Assembly (NCBI GenBank): GCA_041178325.1
Contig: JBEGVN010000086.1
Span: 1 to 60,375 of the forward strand
Direction: 5' to 3'
Length of the DNA: 60,375 nucleotides
DNA from: UBA6136 sp041178325
GTDB taxonomy: Bacteria; Pseudomonadota; Gammaproteobacteria; Methylococcales; Methylococcaceae
Part shown: positions 24,741 to 32,949 of the stretch, piece by piece
Layout of the letters: every line of letters begins with the position of its first letter
How positions within the stretch are numbered: position 1 is the first letter of the stretch
Translations under genes and position numbers: made by a program
The notes under the pieces: generated by a model
What the model was told of the DNA's origin: nothing
Database searches by the model: none
Seen by the model: only the letters and a program-made list of their open reading frames with translations

Positions 24741-27341
24741 ATGACCAGTGCGGAATTAAGGCAACTCTTTCTGGATTTCTTTGCATCCAGAGGCCATCGA
24801 ACCGTGGCTTCCAGCCAACTGATACCGGCTAACGATCCGACGCTCCTATTCACCAATGCCGGCATGGTGCAATTCAAGGACGTTTTCCTCGGGCGTGAGG
24901 AAAGGCCCTACGTTCGGGCCGTTTCATCACAACGCTGCGTGCGTGCGGGCGGAAAGCACAATGACCTTGAAAACGTCGGCTATACCGCGCGTCATCACAC
25001 CTTTTTTGAAATGCTCGGAAACTTCAGTTTCGGGGACTACTTTAAGCAGGAAGCCATTGAGTTTGCATGGGAGTTTCTGACCGTAGTCTTGAAGATTCCG
25101 CCCGCTAAGCTGTGGGTGACGGTTTACGATCAGGACAGTGAGGCAGAGAGGATTTGGCTCGAAGTGATTGGTGTTGACCCCCACCGGCTAACCCGCATTG
25201 GGACCAAAGATAACTTCTGGAGCATGGGCGATACTGGGCCTTGCGGTCCCTGTACCGAGATCTTCTATGACCACGGCGAGCATCTTCCGGGCGGGCCTCC
25301 GGGGACCCCCGATGAAGATGCAGGTCGCTATGTGGAGGTCTGGAATCTCGTCTTCATGCAATATGACCGGGCCCAGGATGGCACCATGACGCCGCTGCCC
25401 AAACCGTCGGTGGACACCGGAATGGGGCTTGAGCGAATTGCTGCCGTGGTCCAAGGCGTTCATAGCAACTACGACACGGACCTCTTTAGGAGTCTGGTTC
25501 AGGCCGCTGCCGATCTGGCGGGTCTCAAAGATACCGACAACAGCTCCCTTCGTGTCCTCGCGGATCACATTCGCTCGTGTTCATTCCTCATTGCAGATGG
25601 GGTCCTGCCTTCGAATGAAGGTCGGGGATACGTGCTGCGACGAATTATCCGAAGAGCGATTCGCCATGGCTATAAGCTCGGAATACGGGACATATTCTTT
25701 TACAAACTGGTAGGGCCCCTCTGTGATGTCATGGGTGAGGCCTATCCAGAGTTACCGGTAGCGCGTTCCCGTGTCGAGCAGGTCCTGCGAAAGGAAGAAG
25801 AGCGTTTTGCTGAAACGCTGGAACAGGGCATGAAGATACTGGAGTCTCATCTAAGCCGAGCCAGCGGCGGCACCATTCCGGGTGAGACAGTCTTCCAGTT
25901 GTATGACACCTATGGGTTCCCAGTGGATCTAACGGCAGATATTGCCCGCGAACATGGTGTGGCGCCGGATCTGGACGGGTTTGAAAAGGCCATGGCGGCA
26001 CAGCGTGAAAGGGCGCGTTCAGCCAGTCATTTTGCGGCTGATTATTCCCACGAGGTCCATCTGGATGCGCATTGTGCTTTCACTGGGTACGACCAGCTGG
26101 AGCAGCAGGCCCAAGTGGTGGGGCTGTTTCGGGAAGGCGTTGAGGTCGCGCAGGCCTCGGTAGGTGAATCGGCAACCCTGGTGCTGGATGCGACCTCGTT
26201 TTATGCGGAGTCCGGTGGCCAGGCCGGTGATCGCGGTGAAATCCATTTTGAAGGCGGACGATTTGAGGTGTTGGACACCCAGAAGCAGGGCACGGATCTC
26301 ATTTTGCATCAGGGTCGTGTCCTTCAGGGAACCCTGAAAAAAGGACTGAAGGTCAAAGCGCATGTCGATGCCGAAAATCGGGGAGCGACTGCATTGAACC
26401 ACTCTGCTACCCATCTCCTGCACGCGGCCTTGCGCTGTCATTTGGGTGACCATGTCACCCAGAAAGGTTCGCAGGTCAATGCACAACGACTGCGTTTCGA
26501 CTTCTCTCATTTTGAGCCGATGACCCGTGAGGAGATCGAGACAGTTGAGCGCACCGTGAACAACGAGATTCGAAAAAACAATCCGGTCAAGGCGAGTGTT
26601 ATGGCGAAGGATGACGCCATGAAGCTCGGTGCAATGGCGCTGTTTGGCGAGAAATATGGCGATGAAGTGCGTGTTCTCACGATTGGTGACTTCTCGACCG
26701 AATTGTGTGGTGGAACGCATACGGCCCGAGCGGGTGACATCGGCGTATTCAAGATCGTGTCGGAAGGGGGCGTGGCATCCGGAGTTCGTCGTATCGAGGC
26801 TGTTACCGGGGCGGGAGCTCTAGACTGGATCAGTCAGGGCGATCGTCTGGTTGCGCAGGTCTCCGATCGGGTGAAATCTAGCCGAGAAGGGGTTCTTGAA
26901 AAGCTGGATCAGGTGATTGAGAGGAGCCGGGCGCTGGAAAAAGAGTTGGAAAAGCTCAAATCCAAGATGGCGTCGGCCTCGGGTGACGATCTTGCTTCGA
27001 GTGCTATTGATTTAGGCAGTATCAAGGTGCTGGCGGCCCGCGTGGATGAAGCTGATGCCAAGGTTCTCAGGGACATGGTGGATCAGCTTCGAAATAAGCT
27101 CGGCAGTTCCGCAGTTGTTCTTGGGGGAGTATCTGAAGGCAAGGTGGTTCTGATTGCTGGCGTCTCGAAAGACAGAACCGATCAGGTCAAAGCGGGTGAT
27201 TTGGTTAATTCAGTCGCCCTTCAGGTTGGTGGCAAGGGCGGTGGGCGTCCGGACCTCGCTCAGGCTGGTGGCACAGATCCTTCAGGGCTCGAAGCTGCCC
27301 TGAAGTCGGTCCCCGACTGGGTTAAGGCAAAAATCGCCTGA
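24741..27341 (+). CDS. alaS: Alanyl-tRNA synthetase
   Basis: An 866-residue class II synthetase charging tRNA-Ala. It starts MTSAELRQLFLDFFASRGH; motif regions include SQRCVRAGGKHNDLENVG, HHTFFEMLGNFSFGDYF and DTGMGLERIAAVVQG. The editing domain has NHSATHLLHAAL (zinc histidines) and ELCGGTHTARAGDIGVF, followed by a coiled coil and the glycine-rich C-Ala domain (GGKGGGRPDLAQAGG). An in-frame ATG at 24690 overlaps recX and is unlikely to be used. No clear ribosome site precedes 24741. Confidence 0.97.
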   Translation: MTSAELRQLFLDFFASRGHRTVASSQLIPANDPTLLFTNAGMVQFKDVFLGREERPYVRAVSSQRCVRAGGKHNDLENVGYTARHHTFFEMLGNFSFGDYFKQEAIEFAWEFLTVVLKIPPAKLWVTVYDQDSEAERIWLEVIGVDPHRLTRIGTKDNFWSMGDTGPCGPCTEIFYDHGEHLPGGPPGTPDEDAGRYVEVWNLVFMQYDRAQDGTMTPLPKPSVDTGMGLERIAAVVQGVHSNYDTDLFRSLVQAAADLAGLKDTDNSSLRVLADHIRSCSFLIADGVLPSNEGRGYVLRRIIRRAIRHGYKLGIRDIFFYKLVGPLCDVMGEAYPELPVARSRVEQVLRKEEERFAETLEQGMKILESHLSRASGGTIPGETVFQLYDTYGFPVDLTADIAREHGVAPDLDGFEKAMAAQRERARSASHFAADYSHEVHLDAHCAFTGYDQLEQQAQVVGLFREGVEVAQASVGESATLVLDATSFYAESGGQAGDRGEIHFEGGRFEVLDTQKQGTDLILHQGRVLQGTLKKGLKVKAHVDAENRGATALNHSATHLLHAALRCHLGDHVTQKGSQVNAQRLRFDFSHFEPMTREEIETVERTVNNEIRKNNPVKASVMAKDDAMKLGAMALFGEKYGDEVRVLTIGDFSTELCGGTHTARAGDIGVFKIVSEGGVASGVRRIEAVTGAGALDWISQGDRLVAQVSDRVKSSREGVLEKLDQVIERSRALEKELEKLKSKMASASGDDLASSAIDLGSIKVLAARVDEADAKVLRDMVDQLRNKLGSSAVVLGGVSEGKVVLIAGVSKDRTDQVKAGDLVNSVALQVGGKGGGRPDLAQAGGTDPSGLEAALKSVPDWVKAKIA

Positions 27342-27365
27342 ATTTCACTGGATAGGCAATCCAAG

Positions 27366-28586
27366 ATGGCATTATTTGTTCATAAGTACGGTGGAACTTC
27401 CGTAGGCAGTGTTGAGCGTATTCAGCATGTCGCCGCCAATGTCATGGCAGCCCGCGCACGCGGCGAGAGGGTAGTAGTCGTGGTCTCCGCAATGAGCGGA
27501 GAAACCAATAAGCTGGTTGCTTTCGCCAAGGAGGCGCAGCAGGCGCCAGATCCGCGGGAAATGGATGTCATTCTCTCGACCGGGGAGCAGGTCACCATTG
27601 GTCTTCTTGCGATGGCGCTGAGAGAAAAGGGGTGTCCTGCAATTTCTTTTACCGGTGCGCAAGTCCCGATTTTGACTGACGCCGCCCATAACAAGGCCCG
27701 AATCCTTGAAATTCCAACGGATCGGATTCAGGCGGCACTCGATCAAGGTCAGGTTGTGGTTGTTGCGGGCTTTCAGGGCGTTACCCGAGAAGGTGATATC
27801 ACGACTCTGGGTCGTGGTGGCTCTGATACGACGGCTGTTGCTCTGGCTGCGGCCCTCAAGGCAGATGAATGCCTGATTTTTACCGATGTTGACGGGGTCT
27901 ATACCACCGATCCCCGGGTTGAGCCCCGCGCTCGTCGTCTGGACCGCATCACCTTTGAAGAGATGCTGGAGATGGCCAGTTTAGGCTCTAAGGTGCTCCA
28001 GATTCGGTCAGTCGAATTTGCCGGCAAGTACAACGTACCCCTTCGGGTTCTCTCCAGCTTCAAGGAAGGTGAGGGCACCCTGATCAGTTATGAGGATGAC
28101 AGCATGGAAAAGCCCCTAATTTCCGGAATTGCCTTCAATCGGGACGAAGCCAAGCTCACCGTCCTAGGTGCTCCCGATCGTCCTGGGATTGCATCGAAAA
28201 TCTTGGGTCCCGTGGCTGAGGCCAACATTGAAGTCGACATGATCGTCCAGAATGTGGCGGAGGATGGCACCACGAACTTTACCTTTACGGTCAATCGCTC
28301 GGAATACGCCAAGGCCCTGAGTATTCTTGAGGCGACGGCCAAGGCTATGGGCGCGCGTGAGGTTCGGGGCGATGATGCGATCGTCAAGGTTTCGATTGTC
28401 GGGGTAGGTATGCGCTCACATGCAGGGATTGCTGCAAAGATGTTCGATACGCTAGCTGCTGAGGGCATCAATATTCAGATGATCTCGACCTCGGAAATCA
28501 AGATCTCGGTGGTCATTAACGAGAAGTATCTCGAGCTTGCGGTTAGAGCCCTTCATGCTGCATTTGAGTTGGATCAGGCGACCTGA
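27366..28586 (+). CDS. lysC: Aspartate kinase
   Basis: A 406-residue enzyme catalysing the first step of the lysine, methionine and threonine pathway (aspartate to aspartyl phosphate). The kinase domain has VHKYGGTSVGSVERI at the N-terminus, VVSAMSGETNKL, TLGRGGSDTTAVALAAAL and FTDVDGVYTTDP. Two ACT domains follow (VLGAPDRPGIASKIL and VSIVGVGMRSHAGIAAKMF), the usual feedback-binding unit. alaS-lysC-csrA order is typical of gammaproteobacteria. No lysine riboswitch is seen in the 24-base gap upstream. Confidence 0.97.
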   Translation: MALFVHKYGGTSVGSVERIQHVAANVMAARARGERVVVVVSAMSGETNKLVAFAKEAQQAPDPREMDVILSTGEQVTIGLLAMALREKGCPAISFTGAQVPILTDAAHNKARILEIPTDRIQAALDQGQVVVVAGFQGVTREGDITTLGRGGSDTTAVALAAALKADECLIFTDVDGVYTTDPRVEPRARRLDRITFEEMLEMASLGSKVLQIRSVEFAGKYNVPLRVLSSFKEGEGTLISYEDDSMEKPLISGIAFNRDEAKLTVLGAPDRPGIASKILGPVAEANIEVDMIVQNVAEDGTTNFTFTVNRSEYAKALSILEATAKAMGAREVRGDDAIVKVSIVGVGMRSHAGIAAKMFDTLAAEGINIQMISTSEIKISVVINEKYLELAVRALHAAFELDQAT

Positions 28587-28622
28587 GTCGACCCAAAAAA
28601 ACATTTTCGGCTCGCTCAAAAG

Positions 28623-28631
28623 TGTTACAAT
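28623..28631 (+). promoter_or_regulatory. Extended -10 promoter upstream of the csrA leader
   Basis: TGTTACAAT is a TGn-extended -10 with TACAAT (five of six consensus bases), 37 bases after the lysC stop. The -35 is poor. Transcription would start near 28638 and would give either a leader of about 425 bases on csrA or a separate small RNA. Confidence 0.5.
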
Positions 28632-28637
28632 TCCGCC

Positions 28638-29063
28638 CGCATTGATGCCCGTTGAGCGGTCGGTCGGATACGAGTCGCAGGACCAGCCTGTTCGCGTCCC
28701 CTTCAACTTGGGTCCGGGATCAATGACTCTGGGATTGAGGCTTGAGCCTTGAATCCTGGGGGGCCTAGCTATAGCGAAGGCCTGATTTCGCTTCTAGGGC
28801 CGGGATAGCCCGATGGTTGGCGGACAACCAGACGCGCGTGGAGAAGCAACCTCGTCAGTCGAAGCGGTCAACGTTTGGCAGACAGTTTGTGCTAGCGTGC
28901 AAACCAACGTCGCCTGACGTCCTTGCCTTGGTTGGCTTGGGCGGTGGATCCTCTGGGATCCCGGTGCGTAGACCAACGGTGTCGCTCACGTAAATAGGCG
29001 ACCGAACGCTGTTCTCTGGGAGTGATTCTCAGGAGGAGCGTGAGATCCAATAAGGATGGTTGT
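28638..29063 (+). ncRNA. Structured non-coding leader or small RNA ahead of csrA
   Basis: This 426-base stretch has no credible gene on either strand. It can form a series of hairpins: 28732-28756 (GGATT/AATCC outer and AGGCT/AGCCT inner stems), 28814-28830 (TGGTTG/CAACCA with loop GCGGA), 28885-28905 (GTTTG/CAAAC) and 28946-28961 (GGATCC, loop TCTG, GGATCC). About a dozen GGA triplets occur, one in a hairpin loop and one in the csrA ribosome site, which is how CsrA binding sites look. Whether it is a leader or a free RNA cannot be told from sequence. Confidence 0.4.
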
Positions 29064-29270
29064 ATGCTGATATTGACTCGTAGGGTCGGTGAGACTCTGA
29101 TCATAGGCGATGAGGTGACGGTGACCGTTCTGGGGGTCAAAGGCAACCAGGTACGGATTGGCGTGAATGCGCCGAAGAACGTGACGGTTCATCGGGAAGA
29201 AATTTACGAGCGTATCAAGAGCGAAGGAGGCCCCGAAGAGGGGGGCGAAGGGCCTGGAGAGAATGTCTGA
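29064..29270 (+). CDS. csrA: Carbon storage regulator CsrA
   Basis: A 68-residue dimeric RNA-binding protein that represses or stabilises messages by binding GGA sites. It starts MLILTRRVGETLIIGDEVTV and includes VLGVKGNQVRIGVNAPKNVTVHR, in which the conserved arginines bind RNA. The tail is acidic and glycine-rich. I start at ATG 29064; upstream in-frame codons in the leader are not family-like. The ribosome site AAGGA itself contains GGA, as expected for autoregulation. Confidence 0.97.
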   Translation: MLILTRRVGETLIIGDEVTVTVLGVKGNQVRIGVNAPKNVTVHREEIYERIKSEGGPEEGGEGPGENV

Positions 29271-29300
29271 TTGATTGACATTCGAAGGCAACGAGTTCGA

Positions 29301-29393
29301 GGAGAGATGGCCGAGAGGCTGAAGGCGCTCCCCTGCTAAGGGAGTATAGGGCTAATAACTCTATCGAGGGTTCGAATCCCTCTCTCTCCGCCA
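29301..29393 (+). tRNA. tRNA-Ser (anticodon GCU)
   Basis: The acceptor arm pairs GGAGAGA (29301-29307) with TCTCTCC (29383-29389), followed by G and an encoded CCA. The anticodon GCT at 29335-29337 sits in loop CTGCTAA, a long variable arm (about 29345-29368) marks it as a class II tRNA, and the T arm contains GGTTCGAATCC. It reads AGC/AGU serine codons. Placement just behind csrA is common in gammaproteobacteria. Confidence 0.97.
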
Positions 29394-29426
29394 TAATCGA
29401 TGGGCGGCCCAAGGACCGCTCGCATG

Positions 29427-29449
29427 AAGCCCCGGCAGGGGCTTTTTTT
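29427..29449 (+). terminator. Intrinsic terminator after tRNA-Ser
   Basis: A 6-base stem AGCCCC/GGGGCT with loop GGCA is followed by seven T residues. It would end the csrA-tRNA transcript. Confidence 0.9.
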
Positions 29450-29469
29450 CGCGTCATCGTTCGTGACGC

Positions 29470-29498
29470 TTTCAATTGGCTTTTTCATCATTTACAAT
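29470..29498 (+). promoter_or_regulatory. Candidate promoter of the rpsP operon
   Basis: TTTCAA (29470-29475) and TACAAT (29493-29498) are 17 bases apart, between the tRNA terminator and rpsP. The start would fall near 29505, leaving a leader of about 37 bases. Confidence 0.5.
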
Positions 29499-29541
29499 GG
29501 TCGGATTTTTCCGGCAAAGCCCTATTCTCTGAGGAGTGCTG

Positions 29542-29799
29542 ATGGTCACTATTCGTCTGTCCCGCGGCGGCGCAAAAAAGCGTCCTTTCTACCACGTTGT
29601 GGTTACCGATAGCCGTAACAAGCGCGACGGCCGCTACATTGAGCGCCTGGGTTTCTTCAACCCGATCGCTTCTGGCAAGGCTGAGCGTCTTTCATTGAAC
29701 GAAGAGCGCATTCAGTACTGGCTGGGTCATGGCGCGCAGACGACCGAACGTGTTGTCAGCCTGCTCAAGGAATTCCGCAAGAGCGCAAGCGCGGCCTAA
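29542..29799 (+). CDS. rpsP: 30S ribosomal protein S16
   Basis: An 85-residue small-subunit protein: MVTIRLSRGGAKKRPFYHVV, then DSRNKRDGRYIERLGFFNP and RIQYWLGHGAQTTERV. A strong ribosome site (GAGGAG) precedes ATG 29542; an in-frame codon at 29536 is not needed. First gene of the standard rpsP-rimM-trmD-rplS operon. Confidence 0.98.
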   Translation: MVTIRLSRGGAKKRPFYHVVVTDSRNKRDGRYIERLGFFNPIASGKAERLSLNEERIQYWLGHGAQTTERVVSLLKEFRKSASAA

Positions 29800-29822
29800 T
29801 CTCACAGATCTGGACGCACTTC

Positions 29823-30323
29823 ATGTCCGGAAATGTGCTGGTCGGCGAGATTGTGGCCCCATTCGGGGTCAAGGGTTGGGTCAAGGTGCGTTCCTTCACC
29901 GACCCACCTGCAAACATATTGAAGTACGTTCCTTGGACTCTCACGCAGGGTGAAAGGGAACAACCGGTGGTCGTCCTTGAGGGGCGCTTGCAGGGAACGG
30001 TAGTGGCTGCCCGGCTCGAAGGTGTCGAGGACAGGGATCAGGCCATTGCGCTTCGGGGGATGAAAGTGACCGTCCCTCGAGGGGTTTTCCCGCGGGCACC
30101 AAAGGGCCACTACTACTGGGCCGACTTGGTTGGCCTTAGGGTATATACGGTGGATGCCATCGATCTCGGTGTCGTAACGGGCCTGCTTGAAACCGGGGCC
30201 AACGATGTCCTTGAGGTCAAAGGCGACCGCGAGCGGCTGATTCCATTTGTGATGGGGCCGTATGTGAAGGAGGTTGATCTCGATGCGGGCCGTATCACGG
30301 TCGATTGGGATCCTGAATTCTGA
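29823..30323 (+). CDS. rimM: Ribosome maturation factor RimM
   Basis: A 166-residue factor that helps assemble the 30S head by acting on S19 and 16S rRNA. The N-terminal barrel begins VLVGEIVAPFGVKGWVKVRS; the PRC-barrel begins near GHYYWADLVGLRVYTVDAIDLG and ends with LIPFVMGPYVKEVDLDAGRI. Standard length and place in the operon. Confidence 0.97.
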   Translation: MSGNVLVGEIVAPFGVKGWVKVRSFTDPPANILKYVPWTLTQGEREQPVVVLEGRLQGTVVAARLEGVEDRDQAIALRGMKVTVPRGVFPRAPKGHYYWADLVGLRVYTVDAIDLGVVTGLLETGANDVLEVKGDRERLIPFVMGPYVKEVDLDAGRITVDWDPEF

Positions 30324-30331
30324 AATCGACG

Positions 30332-31081
30332 ATGCGATTTGATATCGTCAGCCTGTTTCCGGACATGGTCCGGGAGTCTGCTTCGCACGGGGTAACCGGG
30401 CGGGCCCTCGAAAGGGGACTGGTTGAAATGGTGGTTTGGGATCCAAGGGATTTCACACACGATCGCTACCGAACCGTGGATGACCGGCCTTATGGTGGTG
30501 GCCCCGGAATGGTCATGAAATTCGAGCCGTTGCGGGATGCCATCCGAGCGGCGAAAGTGGCCCAGGGACCTGGAGCCCGGACGATTTATTTGAGCCCGCA
30601 AGGACGGGTTCTCGATCAGAAGGCAGTCGTGGACTTTAGTCACTGCGATGGCCTGATCCTCGTGGCAGGCCGCTATGAGGGGATCGATGAGCGATTGATT
30701 GAGGCCGAGGTCGACGAGGAGTGGTCGATCGGGGATTACGTTTTGAGTGGCGGCGAATTGCCGGCTCTGGTTCTCTTTGATGCCGTAGTGCGGCTTCTGC
30801 CGGGTGTTTTGGGACACGCAGAATCCGCTCAGCAGGATTCCCATATGGAGGGACTTCTGGACTGTCCGCATTACACGCGGCCAGACGTGATAGACGGCAG
30901 AGAGGTTCCGGAAGTCTTGCAATCCGGCAACCATGAGGCGATCCGCCGTTGGCGGCTTCGTCAGTCGATCGAAAGAACCCGGCTACGCAGACCGGATCTT
31001 TTGGAAAAGATTTTGCTCGACCAGGAGCAGCAGGCGCTTTTGGACGAACTGGAACAGGAACGATCAAACGATCGGATTTGA
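30332..31081 (+). CDS. trmD: tRNA (guanine-N1)-methyltransferase
   Basis: A 249-residue SPOUT methyltransferase that makes m1G37 in tRNAs and so prevents frameshifting. It starts MRFDIVSLFPDMV; DRPYGGGPGMVMKFEPL and YLSPQGRVLDQ lead to the knotted cofactor site LVAGRYEGIDERLIE and SIGDYVLSGGELPALVL; then PHYTRPDVIDGREVPEVL. Starts 8 bases after rimM. Confidence 0.98.
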   Translation: MRFDIVSLFPDMVRESASHGVTGRALERGLVEMVVWDPRDFTHDRYRTVDDRPYGGGPGMVMKFEPLRDAIRAAKVAQGPGARTIYLSPQGRVLDQKAVVDFSHCDGLILVAGRYEGIDERLIEAEVDEEWSIGDYVLSGGELPALVLFDAVVRLLPGVLGHAESAQQDSHMEGLLDCPHYTRPDVIDGREVPEVLQSGNHEAIRRWRLRQSIERTRLRRPDLLEKILLDQEQQALLDELEQERSNDRI

Positions 31082-31097
31082 AAAGAAGAGAACAGCG

Positions 31098-31445
31098 ATG
31101 GCAAACATTATTCAGCAGCTTGAAACCGAATGGATGGCGGGTAAGGCCATTCCCGAATTTGGACCCGGTGATACCGTGATTGTTCAGGTACGGGTCAAGG
31201 AAGGTAACCGCGAACGTCTTCAGGCCTATGAAGGCGTGGTGATCGCAAAGCGGAACCGGGGCTATAACTCAGCCTTTACCGTTCGCAAGATTTCTCACGG
31301 CGAGGGCGTGGAACGCGTTTTCCAGACCTACAGCCCACAGGTCCAGGAAATCCTGGTCAAGCGCCGCGGTGATGTCCGTCGTGCCAAGCTCTACTACCTG
31401 CGTGATCGTACCGGTAAGGCTGCACGTATTAAGGAAAAAATCTAA
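31098..31445 (+). CDS. rplS: 50S ribosomal protein L19
   Basis: A 115-residue large-subunit protein located at the 30S-50S interface. It shows IPEFGPGDTVIVQVRVKEGN, RLQAYEGVVIAKRNRG, GEGVERVFQTYSP and VRRAKLYYLRDRTGKAARIK. ATG 31098 follows trmD by 16 bases with AAGAAGAGA upstream. A strong hairpin ends the operon. Confidence 0.98.
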   Translation: MANIIQQLETEWMAGKAIPEFGPGDTVIVQVRVKEGNRERLQAYEGVVIAKRNRGYNSAFTVRKISHGEGVERVFQTYSPQVQEILVKRRGDVRRAKLYYLRDRTGKAARIKEKI

Positions 31446-31482
31446 CCCTTTGGCCTGCTTGGGCCATTTGCAGGGTTTTCCC

Positions 31483-31512
31483 GCAAAAGGGCAGCATAGG
31501 CTGCCCTTTTGC
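31483..31512. terminator. Terminator of the rpsP-rplS operon
   Basis: A perfect 13-base stem, GCAAAAGGGCAGC/GCTGCCCTTTTGC, with loop ATAG. The TTTT inside the 3' arm and AAAA in the 5' arm make it usable on both strands. It ends one base before an in-frame ATG of ogt, which supports the later ogt start. Confidence 0.85.
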
Positions 31513-31542
31513 ATGTCTGAGACTTTTTCAAAGGAGCCGTCC

Positions 31543-32025
31543 ATGGCGGCCGAATGCGAGCTTTTGGCTACTCCCTTCGGAAGGGTAGAACTTTGGGTAC
31601 AACATGGGCACGTTTGTCGAATCGTCCTGAGCCCTGAACCGGTCTCCTCCCAAAGAGCGCCAACGGCCGCCTTGGCGCTTCGGGAATGCAATCCACTCAA
31701 AGGACAGATCGAGCGCTATCTTCAAGATCCTAAACAGGCTTTCGACTGGGAAATTCCAGCCGACGGGACCACATTTCAGCACCACGTCTGGGATGCCTTG
31801 AAAAGCATTCCTTCGGGCGAAGTAAGAACTTATGGTGAATTGGCCAGGGCGCTTGGATCTGGGGCTAGGGCAGTTGCTGCGGCTTGCCGCGCCAATCGTT
31901 GGCCGCTCCTCATCCCGTGCCACAGGGTGATCAGTGCCACGGGTGAGGGTGGCTTCTGCGGGCATACCACGGGTCCTTACCTCGCAATCAAACGTTGGTT
32001 GCTGGCACATGAGGGAAGGTGCTGA
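31543..32025 (+). CDS. ogt: Methylated-DNA--protein-cysteine methyltransferase
   Basis: A 160-residue suicide repair protein that takes methyl groups from O6-methylguanine onto its own cysteine. The DNA-binding part contains PSGEVRTYGELARALGSG and ARAVAAACRANRWPLLIPCH, so the acceptor cysteine is in LIPCHRVI. FCGHTTGPYLAIKRWLL follows in place of the usual GGYRWG-type loop. AAGGAG lies 8 bases before ATG 31543, so I prefer it to ATG 31513, which abuts the terminator. It precedes xerD closely. Confidence 0.93.
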   Translation: MAAECELLATPFGRVELWVQHGHVCRIVLSPEPVSSQRAPTAALALRECNPLKGQIERYLQDPKQAFDWEIPADGTTFQHHVWDALKSIPSGEVRTYGELARALGSGARAVAAACRANRWPLLIPCHRVISATGEGGFCGHTTGPYLAIKRWLLAHEGRC

Positions 32026-32029
32026 CGCA

Positions 32030-32935
32030 ATGGCCGCGAACGATGGCCTGGATCCTCTCCTTCAGCGCTTTTTGGATATGCTGTGGTTAGAAGAAGGCTT
32101 GAGCCTCAATACCCGAAAGGCCTACCAGAGTGATCTGGTGGCATTCACCCTCTGGCTTGATCGGGAGCAGGCCCTTCCTTTGGCTGAGGCGGATGCGGGC
32201 GCAATCGAAGCCTATCTTGCTTATCGCTATCGAAAGGCAGCGAAAAGTCGAAGTATGGCGCGATTGATATCGAGTCTTCGTAAATTCTTTCGCTATCTTC
32301 TGCGTGAGGGCCTGGTTGAGGCCGATCCCACGCTTCGGATTGATCCTCCCAAGATCGGTCGCCCGCTTCCCAAGACCCTGAGTGAGGCAGAGGTTGAGGC
32401 TTTGCTGGCTGCCCCTGATGTGATCGATCCTTTGGGGCTTCGCGATCGTGCAATGCTTGAGCTTTTATATGCAACAGGTCTCCGAGTGACCGAGCTTGTG
32501 AGCCTTCGGGTTATGCAGGTCAATTTGAGGCAGGGGGTTGTTCGCGTCGTTGGCAAGGGCAGCAAGGATCGCCTGGTTCCTGTGGGTGAGGAATCGGAGG
32601 TCTGGCTGGCACGTTATGCCAAGGAAGCGAGGCCTGTTATCCTTGGAAGCCGGATGAGTGATGATCTTTTTGTGACGGCCCGAGGGGGGGCAATGACCCG
32701 TCAGACTTTCTGGCTGACGATCAAGCGCTACGCTGAAAGGGCGGGTATCCGAAAGCCAATTTCTCCGCACACGCTGCGACATGCCTTTGCGACCCATCTT
32801 CTGAATCATGGTGCCGACCTGCGTGTCGTCCAGATGCTGCTGGGGCATAGCGACTTGTCCAGTACTCAGATTTATACTCACGTAGCGCAGGAGAGGCTAA
32901 AGGACCTCCATGCCCGTTGTCACCCCAGAGGTTGA
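32030..32935 (+). CDS. xerD: Site-specific tyrosine recombinase XerD
   Basis: A 301-residue recombinase that, with XerC, resolves chromosome dimers at dif. The N-terminal SAM-like domain begins LQRFLDMLWLEEGLSLNTRK. The catalytic domain has LYATGLRVTELVSL (first arginine), VGKGSKDRLVPVG (lysine), HTLRHAFATHLLNHGADLRV (histidine and arginine) and LLGHSDLSSTQIYTH with the nucleophilic tyrosine. NHGADLRVVQMLLGHSDLS favours XerD over XerC. It starts 4 bases after ogt. Confidence 0.95.
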   Translation: MAANDGLDPLLQRFLDMLWLEEGLSLNTRKAYQSDLVAFTLWLDREQALPLAEADAGAIEAYLAYRYRKAAKSRSMARLISSLRKFFRYLLREGLVEADPTLRIDPPKIGRPLPKTLSEAEVEALLAAPDVIDPLGLRDRAMLELLYATGLRVTELVSLRVMQVNLRQGVVRVVGKGSKDRLVPVGEESEVWLARYAKEARPVILGSRMSDDLFVTARGGAMTRQTFWLTIKRYAERAGIRKPISPHTLRHAFATHLLNHGADLRVVQMLLGHSDLSSTQIYTHVAQERLKDLHARCHPRG

Positions 32936-32949
32936 GGAAACCAATACCC

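Noticed and set aside
30113..30934. A 273-residue open frame opposite rimM and trmD
   Set aside because: It is antisense to two certain genes, with low-complexity, motif-free translation.
32030..32935. The tyrosine recombinase as a mobile-element integrase
   Set aside because: Its sequence matches housekeeping XerD and it sits in a core context without an attachment site or cargo.
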